Counted from the stretch's first letter, positions 19,065 through 28,932 are shown. The stretch: 64,000 bases of DNA from Saccharomonospora sp. NB11 (GCF_015910535.1 NZ_JACBJG010000002.1:1-64000), one strand, 5' to 3'. The notes: generated from the sequence alone by a model not told the origin. Made by a program: numbers and translations.

Positions 19065-19490
19065 TCAATCGTCCTGTGCCTGGCAGGAGGGGCAGGTCCC
19101 CCAGAAGGTGACCTCTGCCTCGTCGACCGCGAATCCCTCGGGATCCTCGACGTGGAGGCAGGGCGCCTCGCCCACCGCACAGTTGACGTCTGTGATGGAG
19201 CCGCAGTGGCGGCACACCAGGTGGTGATGGTTGTCGCCCACCCGCGTCTCGAAACGGGCAGGAGACCCTGCCGGCTCGATCCGGCGGACGAGACCGGCGT
19301 CGGTCAGTGCCCGCAGGACGTCGTAGACCGCCTGCGTCGACACCGATCCGAGCTCGCGGCGGACGGCCGTCGCGATGGTGTCCGTGTCCGAGTGGGGGTT
19401 GGCCGCGACCATCGTCAGCACGGCAACCCGCGGGCGGGTCACCCGCAGTGCTGCCCCACGCAAAAGCGCGGGGGCGTCGATGATTGCCAC
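19065..19490 (-). CDS. furA: Fur-family repressor of the catalase operon
   Basis: 141-residue Fur/PerR-type metalloregulator. It has the N-terminal winged helix ([29 protein letters not shown]), the metal-binding [12 protein letters not shown] and a second zinc pair CPSC near the end, so the structural zinc site has all four Cys. GTG 19490 is chosen because it gives the family N-terminus and lies just after the promoter. Its position directly upstream of katA points to peroxide-responsive control of katA and itself. Confidence 0.92.
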   Translation of the reverse strand: MAIIDAPALLRGAALRVTRPRVAVLTMVAANPHSDTDTIATAVRRELGSVSTQAVYDVLRALTDAGLVRRIEPAGSPARFETRVGDNHHHLVCRHCGSITDVNCAVGEAPCLHVEDPEGFAVDEAEVTFWGTCPSCQAQDD

Positions 19491-19503
19491 GGCGGGAAGC
19501 CAA

Positions 19504-19526
19504 GCAGCTTTTCTGGAACAAGTCAA
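19504..19526 (-). promoter_or_regulatory. furA-katA promoter and FurA operator
   Basis: Minus-strand TTGACTTGTTCCAGAAAAG starts at 19526. It closely resembles the A/T-rich element in front of mycobacterial furA genes, which is bound by FurA. TTGACT can serve as the -35 box. The furA GTG at 19490 lies close enough for a nearly leaderless transcript. Confidence 0.6.
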
Positions 19527-19697
19527 CTTTGGCCCCGGCGTGCCGCACGCGCGAGAGAGGACGATCACCCGAGCGGCCCGGACGGGTCTCCACGGTGGAC
19601 TCGACGAGCACACCGCCACGCCCCGACGTCCGCTCCCGTCAGGTTCGCAGCCTCGCCCCCGATGAGGTTCACACCGGTCGTTCGGTGAGCCGCCGCG

Positions 19698-20219
19698 TCA
19701 CGCCGTCGGAGGCTTCGGCGCGGCTTCCGCGGCGCGGCCGTCGTCGGTGAGCACGCTGATCATCCCGTTCGGTTCGAGATAGGCGACGCGCACACCGGCG
19801 ATGTCCTCGATGCCGTGCAACCGCAGTTGACTACGCACCTCGTCGGCCGTCATGAATTCCCGCCTGAGCACACGCCGGTTCAACCGCCCGTTCTCGATCA
19901 ACAACCGCGGCCGAGCCTTGAGCAGCGACGCGAGGCGCGGGAAACGGTACGTCGCGGCGTCCACGGCGACGCTGCACGACAGGATGGTCGTGGCGAGCAC
20001 CGCCGCGTCGGCGAGACTCTCGGAGTCACCGGCCAGGCCCCCGCCGACGGACTGCGCGATGAGCACGACGATCAACACGTCGGTGAGGCCGAGACCGCCC
20101 GCCTCCCGCTGCCCGGCGACCCGCAGCAGCACGAGCAGGAGCAGGTAGACGAACACTCCGCGGAGCACGAGTTCGAGCGCCGGGGTGTCCAGGGTGAACA
20201 TGCCGGTCCAGTCAGCCAT
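19698..20219 (-). CDS. DUF421 (YetF-like) membrane protein
   Basis: 173-residue protein with three N-terminal membrane segments (about residues 12-32, 40-60 and 66-85) followed by the cytoplasmic DUF421 domain (GRLNRRVLRREFMTADEVRSQLR, LEPNGMISVL). The family is widespread in bacteria and of uncertain role, linked to envelope or spore functions in Bacillus. ATG 20219 has GAGGA upstream. It is divergent from the MFS gene and not obviously part of the fur operon. Confidence 0.85.
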   Translation of the reverse strand: MADWTGMFTLDTPALELVLRGVFVYLLLLVLLRVAGQREAGGLGLTDVLIVVLIAQSVGGGLAGDSESLADAAVLATTILSCSVAVDAATYRFPRLASLLKARPRLLIENGRLNRRVLRREFMTADEVRSQLRLHGIEDIAGVRVAYLEPNGMISVLTDDGRAAEAAPKPPTA

Positions 20220-20398
20220 GTCCTCGACTACCCCGTACGAGGCATGGGCGACCAGAGCCCTGGCGTATAGGGCGTTATACATCGAGCTCGTCGTGGCGAG
20301 CCGTCGCTCGGCGATCGGTTCGCCGGTCCGTGCCCACTCGGCGTCCTCGGCCGAGTAGTCTCCGCTCACCTGGAACGATCACCGAGCGAGGAGCCCGG

Positions 20399-21847
20399 AT
20401 GAGCACCGTGGGCAATGGTTCGTCAGCCGGTTCGCCCCCCGGCCCGACACCGGCGGCGGACGCGCGTCAACGTCGACGCGAACAATGGGGCTGGTACTTC
20501 TACGACTGGGCGAACTCGACGTTCTACACGTCGGTGATCACCGTCTTCGGCGCGCTCTACATGAGCTCGGTGGCCGCCCTGGACGCGAAGTCGCACCCGG
20601 AACGCAACGGCCCCACCCCATGCGTGGACGAGAACGGGGTCGACAACAACCTCGTCAACTGCGACATCAGCCTGCTCGGGCTCACCTTCCCCGCCGGCTC
20701 GCTCTGGGGTTACCTCCTCGCGGCGTCCACGGTGATCCAGGTACTCATCCTGCCGATCACGGGCGCGATCGCCGACCGCAGCCAGAACAAGAAGCGCATG
20801 CTGGGCTTCTTCTCGTTCCTCGGCGCCACAGCCTCGGCGCTGTTGTTCTTCATGTCCGAGGACCGGTGGGAACTCGGCGTCGCCCTCTACATGCTGGGCA
20901 ACATCGGGTACGGCGCGTCGATCGTCACCTACTACTCGTTCCTGCCCGACATCGCCACGCCCGACGAACGGGACGACGTCTCCTCACGGGGGTGGGCGTT
21001 CGGCTACCTCGGCGGCGGCGTCGCGCTGGCCATCCAACTCGCCTTCTACCTCAGTCACGAAGCGCTGGGCATCAGCGAGTCGCTGGCCGTCCGCATCTGC
21101 TACCTCACCTCGGGACTGTGGTGGGCGGCGTTCACGATCATCCCGCTGCGCCGCCTCACCGAACGACAAGCGCCCCACGGGCCGGAACACGGCGCGTCGG
21201 TGCTCAAGGCCGGATTCGTGGAGCTACGCGACACCCTGCGCGCAGCGAAGGCGTTCCCCCTGACGTTGGCGTTCCTCGGCGCCTACCTCGTCTTCACCGA
21301 CGGAATCTCCACAGTGGTCTCCGTGTCCGCCCAGTACGGCTCGGAGGAACTCAAGTTCGGCAACGAGGTGCTGATCGCCACCATCCTCGTGATCCAGTTC
21401 GTCGCCTACGTCGGAGGCATGCTGCACGGGCTCGTGGCCCGCCGCTGGGGCGCGAAGAAGACCATCCTGGCGAGCCTGGTCGTGTGGATGGTCGTCATCG
21501 CCAGCGCGTACTTCATCGAGGCGGGGCAACAGTTCCAGTTCTACGCCGTCGCGGCGGGCATCGGCCTGGTCCTGGGCGGCACGAACGCGCTCTCACGCTC
21601 GCTGTACAGCCAGATGATCCCGGCGGGCAAGGAGGCCCAGTACTACTCGCTCTACGAGATCGGTGAGCGCGGCACGTCGTGGCTCGGTCCGCTGCTGTTC
21701 GCCGGGGTCGGCCAGGCCACCGGCTCGTTCCGGTACGCGATCATCGCGCTGCTCGTGTTCTTCGTCGTCGGGTTCGTGCTGGTCGCCCTGATCCCCGTGC
21801 GGAAGGCGATCGCACAGGCGGGCAACCCCGAGCCGACGGTGTTGTAG
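20399..21847 (+). CDS. UMF1-family MFS transporter (Atg22-like)
   Basis: 482-residue integral membrane protein of about 12 segments. The start region WYFYDWANSTFYTSVITVFGALY and the loop GAIADRSQNKKRMLGFFSF are the hallmarks of the UMF1/Atg22 group, a branch of the major facilitator superfamily; the yeast member exports amino acids from the vacuole, but bacterial substrates are not established. ATG 20399 has GAGGAG six bases upstream. A 55-base gap separates it from tdk. Confidence 0.88.
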   Translation: MSTVGNGSSAGSPPGPTPAADARQRRREQWGWYFYDWANSTFYTSVITVFGALYMSSVAALDAKSHPERNGPTPCVDENGVDNNLVNCDISLLGLTFPAGSLWGYLLAASTVIQVLILPITGAIADRSQNKKRMLGFFSFLGATASALLFFMSEDRWELGVALYMLGNIGYGASIVTYYSFLPDIATPDERDDVSSRGWAFGYLGGGVALAIQLAFYLSHEALGISESLAVRICYLTSGLWWAAFTIIPLRRLTERQAPHGPEHGASVLKAGFVELRDTLRAAKAFPLTLAFLGAYLVFTDGISTVVSVSAQYGSEELKFGNEVLIATILVIQFVAYVGGMLHGLVARRWGAKKTILASLVVWMVVIASAYFIEAGQQFQFYAVAAGIGLVLGGTNALSRSLYSQMIPAGKEAQYYSLYEIGERGTSWLGPLLFAGVGQATGSFRYAIIALLVFFVVGFVLVALIPVRKAIAQAGNPEPTVL

Positions 21848-21902
21848 TCGTCGACGCGAGTGTCCGCGAGCGCCACGCGGCGTACGGATAGGGTGCTTCG
21901 TC

Positions 21903-22682
21903 GTGACCGTTCTGCATGACGACGACAGCGATCCCACCGACGCGCTCTCCCCCGTCCCGGCTGCCGCGTGGCGTCGGGACCTGCCGGTGACGGGCAAGGT
22001 CAAGTTCTGCTACGGCCCGATGGACTGCGGCAAGTCGACCTTGGCATTGCAGATCGACCACAACCTCGCCCGGCAGGGGCGGCAGGGGCTGCTGCTGGTG
22101 CGCCACGACCGGTCCGGCACGGCGCAGATCAGCAGTCGCATCGGCATCACCCGCAGTGCGATCGAGGTCGAGACCGACACCGACGTGCGCGCGCTGGTCC
22201 GCCAGGCCTGGGAGCGCGGCAAGCACGTCGACTACCTGATCGTCGACGAGGCGCAGTTCCTGTCCTCCGAGCAGGTCGAGCAACTGACCGATCTCGCCGA
22301 CGAGGCGTGCATCGACGTGTACTGCTTCGGGATCGCGACCGACTTCCGCAGCGAGCTGTTCGCCGGTGCGCGGCGGCTGTTCGAGCTGGCGGACGAACTT
22401 CAACCCGTTCAGGTGGAAGTGCTCTGCTGGTGCGGCCGTCCGGGACGGTTCAACGCCCGGGTGCGCGACGGCGTCGTGCTGCGGACCGGCGACACGGTCT
22501 TCGTCGCGGACACCTCGACGAGTACACCCGGACCGGGGACGACCGGTGAGGTGAACTCGGACACGACACGCTCGTCGACGGAGACGGCTACCGTCCGTTA
22601 CCAGGTACTTTGTCGACGGCACTTCCGTCTCGGAGAGGTGGGGCCGGACGCGTCCGGACCGGGGCAACTCCAGTTGGCCTGA
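21903..22682 (+). CDS. tdk: Thymidine kinase (type II)
   Basis: 259-residue nucleoside kinase of the thymidine salvage pathway. It has the P-loop GPMDCGKST (about residues 38-46), the Walker B/Mg motif VDEAQF and the lasso-type zinc residues CWC with later C-RRH. The start is GTG 21903. The C-terminal 50 residues contain a Ser/Thr-rich insert (about 205-225) before the last zinc ligand, longer than in Escherichia coli Tdk. Cytoplasmic. Confidence 0.9.
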   Translation: MTVLHDDDSDPTDALSPVPAAAWRRDLPVTGKVKFCYGPMDCGKSTLALQIDHNLARQGRQGLLLVRHDRSGTAQISSRIGITRSAIEVETDTDVRALVRQAWERGKHVDYLIVDEAQFLSSEQVEQLTDLADEACIDVYCFGIATDFRSELFAGARRLFELADELQPVQVEVLCWCGRPGRFNARVRDGVVLRTGDTVFVADTSTSTPGPGTTGEVNSDTTRSSTETATVRYQVLCRRHFRLGEVGPDASGPGQLQLA

Positions 22683-22827
22683 CCGGCCTATCCGTCCTCG
22701 CCCGAATGGAGGATGTGGCAGGAGGGATGTCGCTGTCGCGTCACAACATCGCGTCCGGCGTCTCCCTCTGAAGAAAGCAGTTTTGACACGGGTGATGTAG
22801 TTCATCGCGCGTAACGACGGGGTTGTT

Positions 22828-22855
22828 GGGAATTCAACCGATGGCCTCTGTCGTT
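22828..22855 (+). promoter_or_regulatory. SigR/SigH-type promoter of rbpA
   Basis: GGGAAT (22828-22833), an 18-base spacer, then CGTT (22852-22855). This matches the thiol-oxidative-stress sigma factor consensus of actinomycetes (GGGAAT-N18-CGTT). rbpA is a known SigR target in Streptomyces coelicolor. The predicted transcript would start about 50 bases before the rbpA ATG. Confidence 0.75.
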
Positions 22856-22911
22856 GCACAGGGTGAGCGAAACCCTGGCTCTCCTTCGGGAGCCGACCGA
22901 AAGGACCCATC

Positions 22912-23256
22912 ATGGCCGACCGTGTTCTTCGTGGAAGCCGGTTGGGTGCGGTCAGTTACGAGACCGACCGCAATCACGACCTGGCCCCACGACGTACCGT
23001 GCGCTACAGGTGCCCGAAGGACCACGAGTTCGAGGTACCGTTCTCCGACGACGCGGAGGTTCCCTCCGTGTGGGAGTGCAGGCTGCACGGCAGCGAGTCC
23101 GAGATCGTCAACGGCGGTGCGCCCGAGCCCAAGGAGTCGAAGCCGCCCCGGACGCACTGGGACATGCTCTTGGAACGGCGGTCGATTCCGGAGCTGGAGG
23201 AGCTGCTCAACGAGCGGCTCGCCGAGCTCAAGAACCGCCGGGGTCGCACGGCGTAG
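22912..23256 (+). CDS. rbpA: RNA polymerase-binding protein RbpA
   Basis: 114-residue actinobacterial transcription factor that binds RNA polymerase and the principal sigma factor and stabilises the open promoter complex. It shows the N-terminal tail, the core domain (YRCPKDHEFEVPF and WECRLHG, where the Cys/His residues could bind zinc), and the sigma-interacting C-terminus THWDMLLERRSIPELEELLNERL. Length is normal. It stands alone between tdk and a strong terminator. Confidence 0.96.
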   Translation: MADRVLRGSRLGAVSYETDRNHDLAPRRTVRYRCPKDHEFEVPFSDDAEVPSVWECRLHGSESEIVNGGAPEPKESKPPRTHWDMLLERRSIPELEELLNERLAELKNRRGRTA

Positions 23257-23275
23257 CCCGCACACCCGCCCGTTT

Positions 23276-23329
23276 CGACACGACGAAGGCCACTCTCCTC
23301 CGCGGGGGAGAGTGGCCTTCGTCGTGTCG
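23276..23329. terminator. Bidirectional terminator between rbpA and the mannosyl transferase
   Basis: Perfect 23-base inverted repeat (23276-23298 with 23307-23329) around an eight-base loop, placed between two convergent genes. It ends 14 bases before the stop of the opposite gene. The arms have no long T tract, so it acts by hairpin strength. Confidence 0.85.
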
Positions 23330-23343
23330 AGGGAGCGCGCGGG

Positions 23344-24117
23344 TCAGGCCCGGGCGCGCTCGCGCCAGGCCCGAACCTGGTCGGCGCGCCGCTTCAACCC
23401 CCACTGCGCGACCTTGACCAGGGCCTCACCGATGATCGATCCGCTCATCTTCGACTGCCCCACCTCGCGTTCGGTGAACGTGATGGGCACTTCGAGAATG
23501 CGGAAACCCTCGTCGGCGGTCCGCCACGTGAGATCGATCTGGAAGCAGTAGCCCTGCGAGGCGATGCCGCCCAGCGGCAGCCGTTCCAGCACGCGGCGGC
23601 GATAGGCCCGGAACCCCGCCGTGATGTCCGAGACCGGAACCCCCAGCGCGAGGCGCGAGTACAGGTTGGCCGCCCGCGAGAGCAGTTGCCGGTGGGGCGG
23701 CCAGTTCACGAGCGCCCCACCCGGTACGTAGCGCGAGCCGATGACGAGGTCGGCGTCGGACAGGGCGTCCAGCAGCCGGGGCAGGTCCTCGGGGGCGTGT
23801 GAGCCGTCGGCGTCCATCTCGACGACGGTGGCGTAGCCCCGTTCGAGCGCCCAGCGGAAGCCCGCGATGTACGCGGCGCCGAGACCGGCCTTCTCCGTGC
23901 GGTGGAGGACGTGCACGCGGTCGTCCTCGTTGGCGAGCTTGTCGGCGACCTCACCGGTGCCGTCCGGGCTCCCGTCGTCCACCACCAACACGTGCACCTG
24001 CGGCAGCACCGTGTGGAGCCGACCCACCAGTGGCGGAAGGTTCTCCCGCTCGTTGTAGGTCGGGATGATCACCAGCACCGGGTCGATCTCATCCGTGTGC
24101 TGCGTGCCCTCCGCCAT
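23344..24117 (-). CDS. ppm1: Polyprenol monophosphomannose synthase (GT2)
   Basis: 257-residue glycosyltransferase that moves mannose from GDP-mannose to polyprenol phosphate, giving the donor for lipoglycan and protein mannosylation. It has the GT2 start [11 protein letters not shown], nucleotide site [10 protein letters not shown], metal motif [12 protein letters not shown] and [10 protein letters not shown]. No membrane segments are present, so it is the soluble catalytic domain. In Mycobacterium tuberculosis this domain is fused to Lnt; here ATG 24117 lies 29 bases inside the end of lnt, so the two are separate but coupled genes. Confidence 0.93.
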   Translation of the reverse strand: MAEGTQHTDEIDPVLVIIPTYNERENLPPLVGRLHTVLPQVHVLVVDDGSPDGTGEVADKLANEDDRVHVLHRTEKAGLGAAYIAGFRWALERGYATVVEMDADGSHAPEDLPRLLDALSDADLVIGSRYVPGGALVNWPPHRQLLSRAANLYSRLALGVPVSDITAGFRAYRRRVLERLPLGGIASQGYCFQIDLTWRTADEGFRILEVPITFTEREVGQSKMSGSIIGEALVKVAQWGLKRRADQVRAWRERARA

Positions 24118-25744
24118 GCTGCTCCCCTTCTGTCGCATCTGCGCGCGATGTGGTCCGTTTCGAGTGCGACCGGAGCACGAACCCCACGACCACTGCGGCG
24201 AGCGCGGCCCCGACCAGCGTGTACTCGGTCCACGCACCGAGTCGATCCGACAGCGTAGTCTGCTGGCGCAGGGGCACGTCGGCGACCATTGAGGTGGCCG
24301 TGTAAAGGCTGGTCGAGCGCGACACGCTGCCGTCCGGGGCGACGATCGCGCTGATACCGCTGGTGGCAGCCACCACGACCGCCCGACCGTGCTCGACCGC
24401 GCGGACCCGCGACATGGCGAGTTGCTGCTGGCTCATCTCGCCGGGCCCGAACCACGCGTTGTTGGTGGGGGTGACCAGCAGCTCGGCCCCGGCCAGCACG
24501 TTCTCCCTCGCCACGTAGTCGTAGGCGACCTCGTAGCAGATCACCGTTCCGACCCGGGTGCCCGCGACGTCGAGGGCGACGCCCTCGTCCCCCCAGCGCA
24601 TGTCGCGGGTGTCCTCGACGAACGGGGTGAACCAGCGGGCGATGTCGCGCAGCGGGACGTACTCGGCGAACGGCACGAGCTCCCGCTTGGTGTACTGCCC
24701 GGTGATGCCCGTCCCGGGCTCCCAGACGAGGGTGGCGTTCGCCGTGAGGGTGCTGCCGTCGTCGCGGTGCAGTGCACCCACCAGCATGGGCACGCCGAAC
24801 GCGTCGGCCAGGGCGTCGAGCTGCGGGTCGCCGCCGCGCACGTCCGTCGCCGTCTCCGGCCACACCACGACGTCCGGGCGGGCGACCGCCCCGGTGCGGA
24901 CGTCCTCCAGCAGGCGGGCGCTCTCGGCGAAGTGGTTCGTGCGGATGGTGTCGCGGTGCCCCAGCAGCCCGATTCCGACGTCGGGGGCGTTGCCCTGCAC
25001 CACCGCGACCGTCCGCGTGCCCGTCTCCGGCTCCGTCGTGATCGTGGGCCAGACGGCCGCGCCCGCCACCACGGGGAGCACGACGGCCAGGGTCGGCGCG
25101 AGCAACCGGCGGCTCGGTCTCGGCCCGCCCTCGATCACCCGCACCACGAGCTGTGCCAAGCCGAACCCGGTGACGAGCACGGCGAAACCCAGCAACGGGG
25201 CACCGCCGAGCGACGCCAGCGAGAGATAGACGCCCTCGGCCTGGCTGAACCCGACGCGTCCCCAGGGAAAGCCGTTGAACGGCCAACGCAGCAGCACGGC
25301 CTCCTGCAGCAGGAACACCAGGGCCTGCCACACGGGCGCGCCAGGGAGTGTCGACACGACCGGGAACAGCGCGCAGGCCGCCGCCGCGAACACGGCCAGC
25401 ACCGCGGTCAACGCCAGCCACGGCGCCGGTCCGAACTCCTCACCGAGGAAGTCCTGGATCCAGACGAGGTGCACCAGGTTGAAGGCGACCCCGAACACCA
25501 GGCCGTAACCCGCCGCACCCCACGTCCGACGGCCGTGCAGGACGACACCGAGCACGGCGAACGCCACCGGCGCGAGCCACCACCACGAGCGTGGTGCGAA
25601 GGCGAGGTGGAACAACAGGCCCGCGCCCGCGGCGAGCACGAGCCGCACCGCGACCGGCCAGGCGCGGCTCAGCAGGGCGGGACGCGGTGGCCGGTCGGCG
25701 TCCGTGTCATCGCCCACCGGGGAAGCCGGGGCTGTCACGCGCAC
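24089..25744 (-). CDS. lnt: Apolipoprotein N-acyltransferase
   Basis: 551-residue membrane enzyme that adds the third acyl chain to lipoproteins. About six to eight N-terminal membrane segments are followed by a nitrilase-fold domain with the catalytic triad Glu (VWPETATD, near residue 292), Lys (TKRELVPF, near 352) and Cys (VICYEVAYD, near 403). A last membrane segment lies near residue 520. It overlaps the mannosyl transferase gene downstream. Several lipoproteins in this window are possible substrates. Confidence 0.94.
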   Translation of the reverse strand: MRVTAPASPVGDDTDADRPPRPALLSRAWPVAVRLVLAAGAGLLFHLAFAPRSWWWLAPVAFAVLGVVLHGRRTWGAAGYGLVFGVAFNLVHLVWIQDFLGEEFGPAPWLALTAVLAVFAAAACALFPVVSTLPGAPVWQALVFLLQEAVLLRWPFNGFPWGRVGFSQAEGVYLSLASLGGAPLLGFAVLVTGFGLAQLVVRVIEGGPRPSRRLLAPTLAVVLPVVAGAAVWPTITTEPETGTRTVAVVQGNAPDVGIGLLGHRDTIRTNHFAESARLLEDVRTGAVARPDVVVWPETATDVRGGDPQLDALADAFGVPMLVGALHRDDGSTLTANATLVWEPGTGITGQYTKRELVPFAEYVPLRDIARWFTPFVEDTRDMRWGDEGVALDVAGTRVGTVICYEVAYDYVARENVLAGAELLVTPTNNAWFGPGEMSQQQLAMSRVRAVEHGRAVVVAATSGISAIVAPDGSVSRSTSLYTATSMVADVPLRQQTTLSDRLGAWTEYTLVGAALAAVVVGFVLRSHSKRTTSRADATEGEQHGGGHAAHG

Positions 25745-25747
25745 AGC

Positions 25748-27388
25748 CTAGGCCCGGTCGAGGGCGGTCGAGCCGTCCGTCGCACCCGCCTCGTGGACGA
25801 CCTCGCCCGCCCGCACGGTGCGCAGGCACGTCGGCAGCGTCGCGCCGGGCTCCAGCGGGGGCAGGCCCGGCACGCGCGAGCGCGGGTCGGTGGACCAGCG
25901 CTGCACCCGGCTGTCGGGGGTGGCGACGACCAGCTCGTCGGCCTCCCAGACGGCGTAGTGAGCGGGCGCGCCGGGCACGAGACTTCCCGTGACACCGTCG
26001 TTCACCCCGCTCGCCCGGTGACCGCCCCGGGTGTGAGCGTTGAAGGCCGCGCGTGCGGAGATTCCGGAGCCGGGCGTGCGGTGGTGCACGGCGGCGCGCA
26101 CGCCGCTCCACGGGTCGAGCGGGGTCACGGGGGCATCGGACCCCAGCGCGAGCGAGACGCCCTCGGCGGCGAGCGTGGAGAACGGGTTGAGTCCCGCCGC
26201 GCGCTCGGCCCCGAGCCGGGTCGCGTACATCCCGTCCTTCCCGCCCCACAGCGCGTCGAACGCGGGCTGGACGGACGCGGTGACGTTCCAGCGCGCGAGC
26301 GCGCTCGCCTGCTCGCGGGTGATCATCTCGACGTGGTCGAGGCGGTGCCCCGCACTCGCGAGGGCACGCTGCCCCACGGCCTGCTCGGCCAGCGTGAACG
26401 CCTCGACGACCTCGGCGACGGCGGCGTCACCGATGACGTGGAACCCGGCCTGCAACCCGGCTTCGGTGCAGGCGATCACGTGGTCGGCGATCGTGCGGGC
26501 GTCGAGGTAGCGGGCCCCCGAGGTGTCGGGGCGGTCGGCATAGGGCGCGCTCAGCGCGGCGGTGTGGGAGCCGAGGGCGCCGTCGACGAACAGGTCACCC
26601 GCGAGCCCCCGGAGGCCGAGCTCCCGCGCGAGGTCGAGAGCCGCGTCGTCGGCGAGGGAGCCCCAGTAGGGCACGACCTCGATCTGTCCCGGCTCCGCGG
26701 CGATGCGGAGCAGGCTGCGCAGGTCGTCCTCGCCGCAGATGTCGGGGCCCGCACACTCGTGGACGCTGACGATCCCGGCCGCGGCGGCGGCGCGGAGGAA
26801 GGCGCGTTGGGCGCGCTCACGCTGCTCGGCCGTGATCGCGGCGTAGGCCGCCCTGCGGACGGCGTGGTGCGCGGCGCGCGTCAGCGGGCCGTCGGGCGAG
26901 TAGCCCTCCGCGGTCGCCGCCTCCGGCACGAGGTCGAGCAGCGCGCTCGACGCCAGTGCCGAGTGGACGTCGACCCGGCTCAGATAGACGGGCACGCCGC
27001 GGGCGACGTCGTCCAGCTCGGCACGACTCGGCAGTCGCGGGCTCGTCCAGGTCGTCTCGTCCCAGCCGTGGGCGAGCAGCACCTCACCGGGGGTGACGGC
27101 GGCGCGCACGGCCGCCAGGAGCTCGCCCGCGTCCCGCACTCCGGTCAGGTCGAGTCCGGTCAGATGCAGGCCGGTGTTGGTGGCGTGCACGTGCGCGTCG
27201 ACGAAGGCGGGTGCGACGAACGCGCCGTCGAGGTCGACCACCTCCGCGTCGGGGTGCAGCGCACGGCCGGGGCCGTCCTGCCCGACCCAGACGACGGTGC
27301 CGTCGGTGACGGCCATGGCGGTGGCATCGGGCGTGCTCGGCGTGTGGACGCGTCCGCCCACCAGAAGCGTCGTGTTGCTGCTACTCAC
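25748..27388 (-). CDS. Amidohydrolase family protein (YtcJ-like)
   Basis: 546-residue metal-dependent amidohydrolase of the YtcJ/AepA group. It has the metal motif FVDAHVHA, catalytic-site GDAAVAEV with preceding FHVIGD, SAGHRLDHVE and the final metal Asp in LALGSDAPV. The substrate is not predictable. The start chosen is GTG 27388; it stops four bases before the end of lnt on the same strand. It is divergent from the KamA-like gene, with an A/T-rich spacer. Confidence 0.88.
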   Translation of the reverse strand: MSSSNTTLLVGGRVHTPSTPDATAMAVTDGTVVWVGQDGPGRALHPDAEVVDLDGAFVAPAFVDAHVHATNTGLHLTGLDLTGVRDAGELLAAVRAAVTPGEVLLAHGWDETTWTSPRLPSRAELDDVARGVPVYLSRVDVHSALASSALLDLVPEAATAEGYSPDGPLTRAAHHAVRRAAYAAITAEQRERAQRAFLRAAAAAGIVSVHECAGPDICGEDDLRSLLRIAAEPGQIEVVPYWGSLADDAALDLARELGLRGLAGDLFVDGALGSHTAALSAPYADRPDTSGARYLDARTIADHVIACTEAGLQAGFHVIGDAAVAEVVEAFTLAEQAVGQRALASAGHRLDHVEMITREQASALARWNVTASVQPAFDALWGGKDGMYATRLGAERAAGLNPFSTLAAEGVSLALGSDAPVTPLDPWSGVRAAVHHRTPGSGISARAAFNAHTRGGHRASGVNDGVTGSLVPGAPAHYAVWEADELVVATPDSRVQRWSTDPRSRVPGLPPLEPGATLPTCLRTVRAGEVVHEAGATDGSTALDRA

Positions 27389-27487
27389 CCCCGTGAGTCT
27401 GCCACCCTCGCCTTTGCGGGAGATTTTACGTTCGCAGGCTTCTATGACAGGATATTTTCCACGAGTTGTCGAGACCGAGGAGCAGAA

Positions 27488-28876
27488 GTGACTGCTACCC
27501 AGGAATCTGCTGACGCGTCGATCGGACTCGCGGAACAGCCCTACACCTACCGTCGCGTGGAGTTGGTGGAACCCGACTGGCGACGTTTCCCGGGCTGGCG
27601 CGACGTCACGGAGGCCGAGTGGCGGGACGCGCAGTGGCAGCGTGTCCACTGCGTGCGCAACGTCAAGCAGCTCCGTGCCGTCATGGGTGACCTGCTGGAG
27701 GAACGGTTCTACGAGGACCTCGTCGCCGACCAGCAGGAGATGGCGACGATGTCGATGCTGCTGCCGCCGCAGATGCTCAACACGATGGCGCCGCACGCGG
27801 GCACCGACCCCGCCAAGGTCACCGAGGCGTTCTACGCCGACCCCATCCGCCGGTACATGATGCCGGTGCGGGGCGACCGGGACCCCGACTGGCCGAGCCA
27901 CCCGCACTCGCAGCGCGACTCGCTGCACGAGGCGGAGATGTGGGTGGTGGAGGGTCTCACCCACCGCTACCCCACCAAGGTGCTGGCCGAGCTGCTGTCG
28001 ACGTGTCCGCAGTACTGCGGCCACTGCACGCGCATGGACCTCGTCGGGAACTCGACCCCCCTGATCGACAAGCACAAGCTGTCGCTCAAGCCGGTCGACC
28101 GGCAGGACGCGATGATCGACTACCTGAAGCGCACCCCGGGTGTGCGCGACGTGGTGGTCTCCGGTGGTGACGTGGCCAACGTGCCGTGGCACCAGTTGGA
28201 GGCGTTCCTGATGCGCCTGCTCGACATCGAGACCGTGCGCGACATCCGACTGGCCACCAAGGCACTCGCCGGGCTGCCGCAGCACTGGCTGCAGCCGAAG
28301 GTCGTCGAAGGTCTCGCGCGGGTCGCCGGAACGGCCCGGCGTCGTGGTGTGAACCTCGCGATCCACACCCACGTCAACCACGCGCAGTCGGTCACGCCGC
28401 TGGTGGCCGAGGCCGCGCGGGCTGCCCTGGAGGTCGGCGTCCGGGACGTCCGCAACCAGGGCGTGCTCATGCGGGGCGTCAACGCGACCCCGGCGGACCT
28501 GCTCGACCTGTGCTTCGCGCTGCAGGGCGAGGCGAACATCCTGCCGTACTACTTCTACATGTGCGACATGATCCCCAACGCCGAGCACTGGCGGCTGGCG
28601 GTGTGGGAGGCGCAGGAGCTCCAGCACGCGATCATGGGCTACCTGCCCGGCTACGCCACACCGCGAATCGTGTGCGACGTGCCCTACGTCGGCAAGCGGT
28701 GGGTGCACCAGATCGCGGAGTACGACCGCGAGCGCGGCATCTCGTACTGGACGAAGAACTACCGCACCGGTATCGAACACGACGATCCGGAGGCGTTGCA
28801 GCGTCGCTACCCGTACTACGACCCGGTGTCGACGCTGCCGGAGTCCGGTCGCCAGTGGTGGCGGGAGAACGGCTGA
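27488..28876 (+). CDS. KamA-family radical SAM protein (lysine 2,3-aminomutase-like)
   Basis: 462-residue radical S-adenosylmethionine enzyme. The cluster motif C-x3-C-x2-C is in STCPQYCGHC (near residue 172), followed by VVSGGDVANVP and PLP-type lysine region DVPYVGKRW. Family members interconvert lysine and beta-lysine or act on related amino acids using PLP; actinomycete homologues of this type are often annotated as KamA without proof. GTG 27488 is preceded by GAGGAG. No lysine-pathway genes lie nearby. Confidence 0.88.
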   Translation: MTATQESADASIGLAEQPYTYRRVELVEPDWRRFPGWRDVTEAEWRDAQWQRVHCVRNVKQLRAVMGDLLEERFYEDLVADQQEMATMSMLLPPQMLNTMAPHAGTDPAKVTEAFYADPIRRYMMPVRGDRDPDWPSHPHSQRDSLHEAEMWVVEGLTHRYPTKVLAELLSTCPQYCGHCTRMDLVGNSTPLIDKHKLSLKPVDRQDAMIDYLKRTPGVRDVVVSGGDVANVPWHQLEAFLMRLLDIETVRDIRLATKALAGLPQHWLQPKVVEGLARVAGTARRRGVNLAIHTHVNHAQSVTPLVAEAARAALEVGVRDVRNQGVLMRGVNATPADLLDLCFALQGEANILPYYFYMCDMIPNAEHWRLAVWEAQELQHAIMGYLPGYATPRIVCDVPYVGKRWVHQIAEYDRERGISYWTKNYRTGIEHDDPEALQRRYPYYDPVSTLPESGRQWWRENG

Positions 28877-28932
28877 CGACCGTCCTTCCACAAGGAAGGT
28901 TGCGGTGACCGGGGACAGCGCTAGCATGCGGC

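Noticed and set aside
24389-27487. Very long plus-strand frame ahead of the KamA-like gene
   Set aside because: It is a stop-free shadow of lnt and the amidohydrolase. The conserved protein starts only at GTG 27488.
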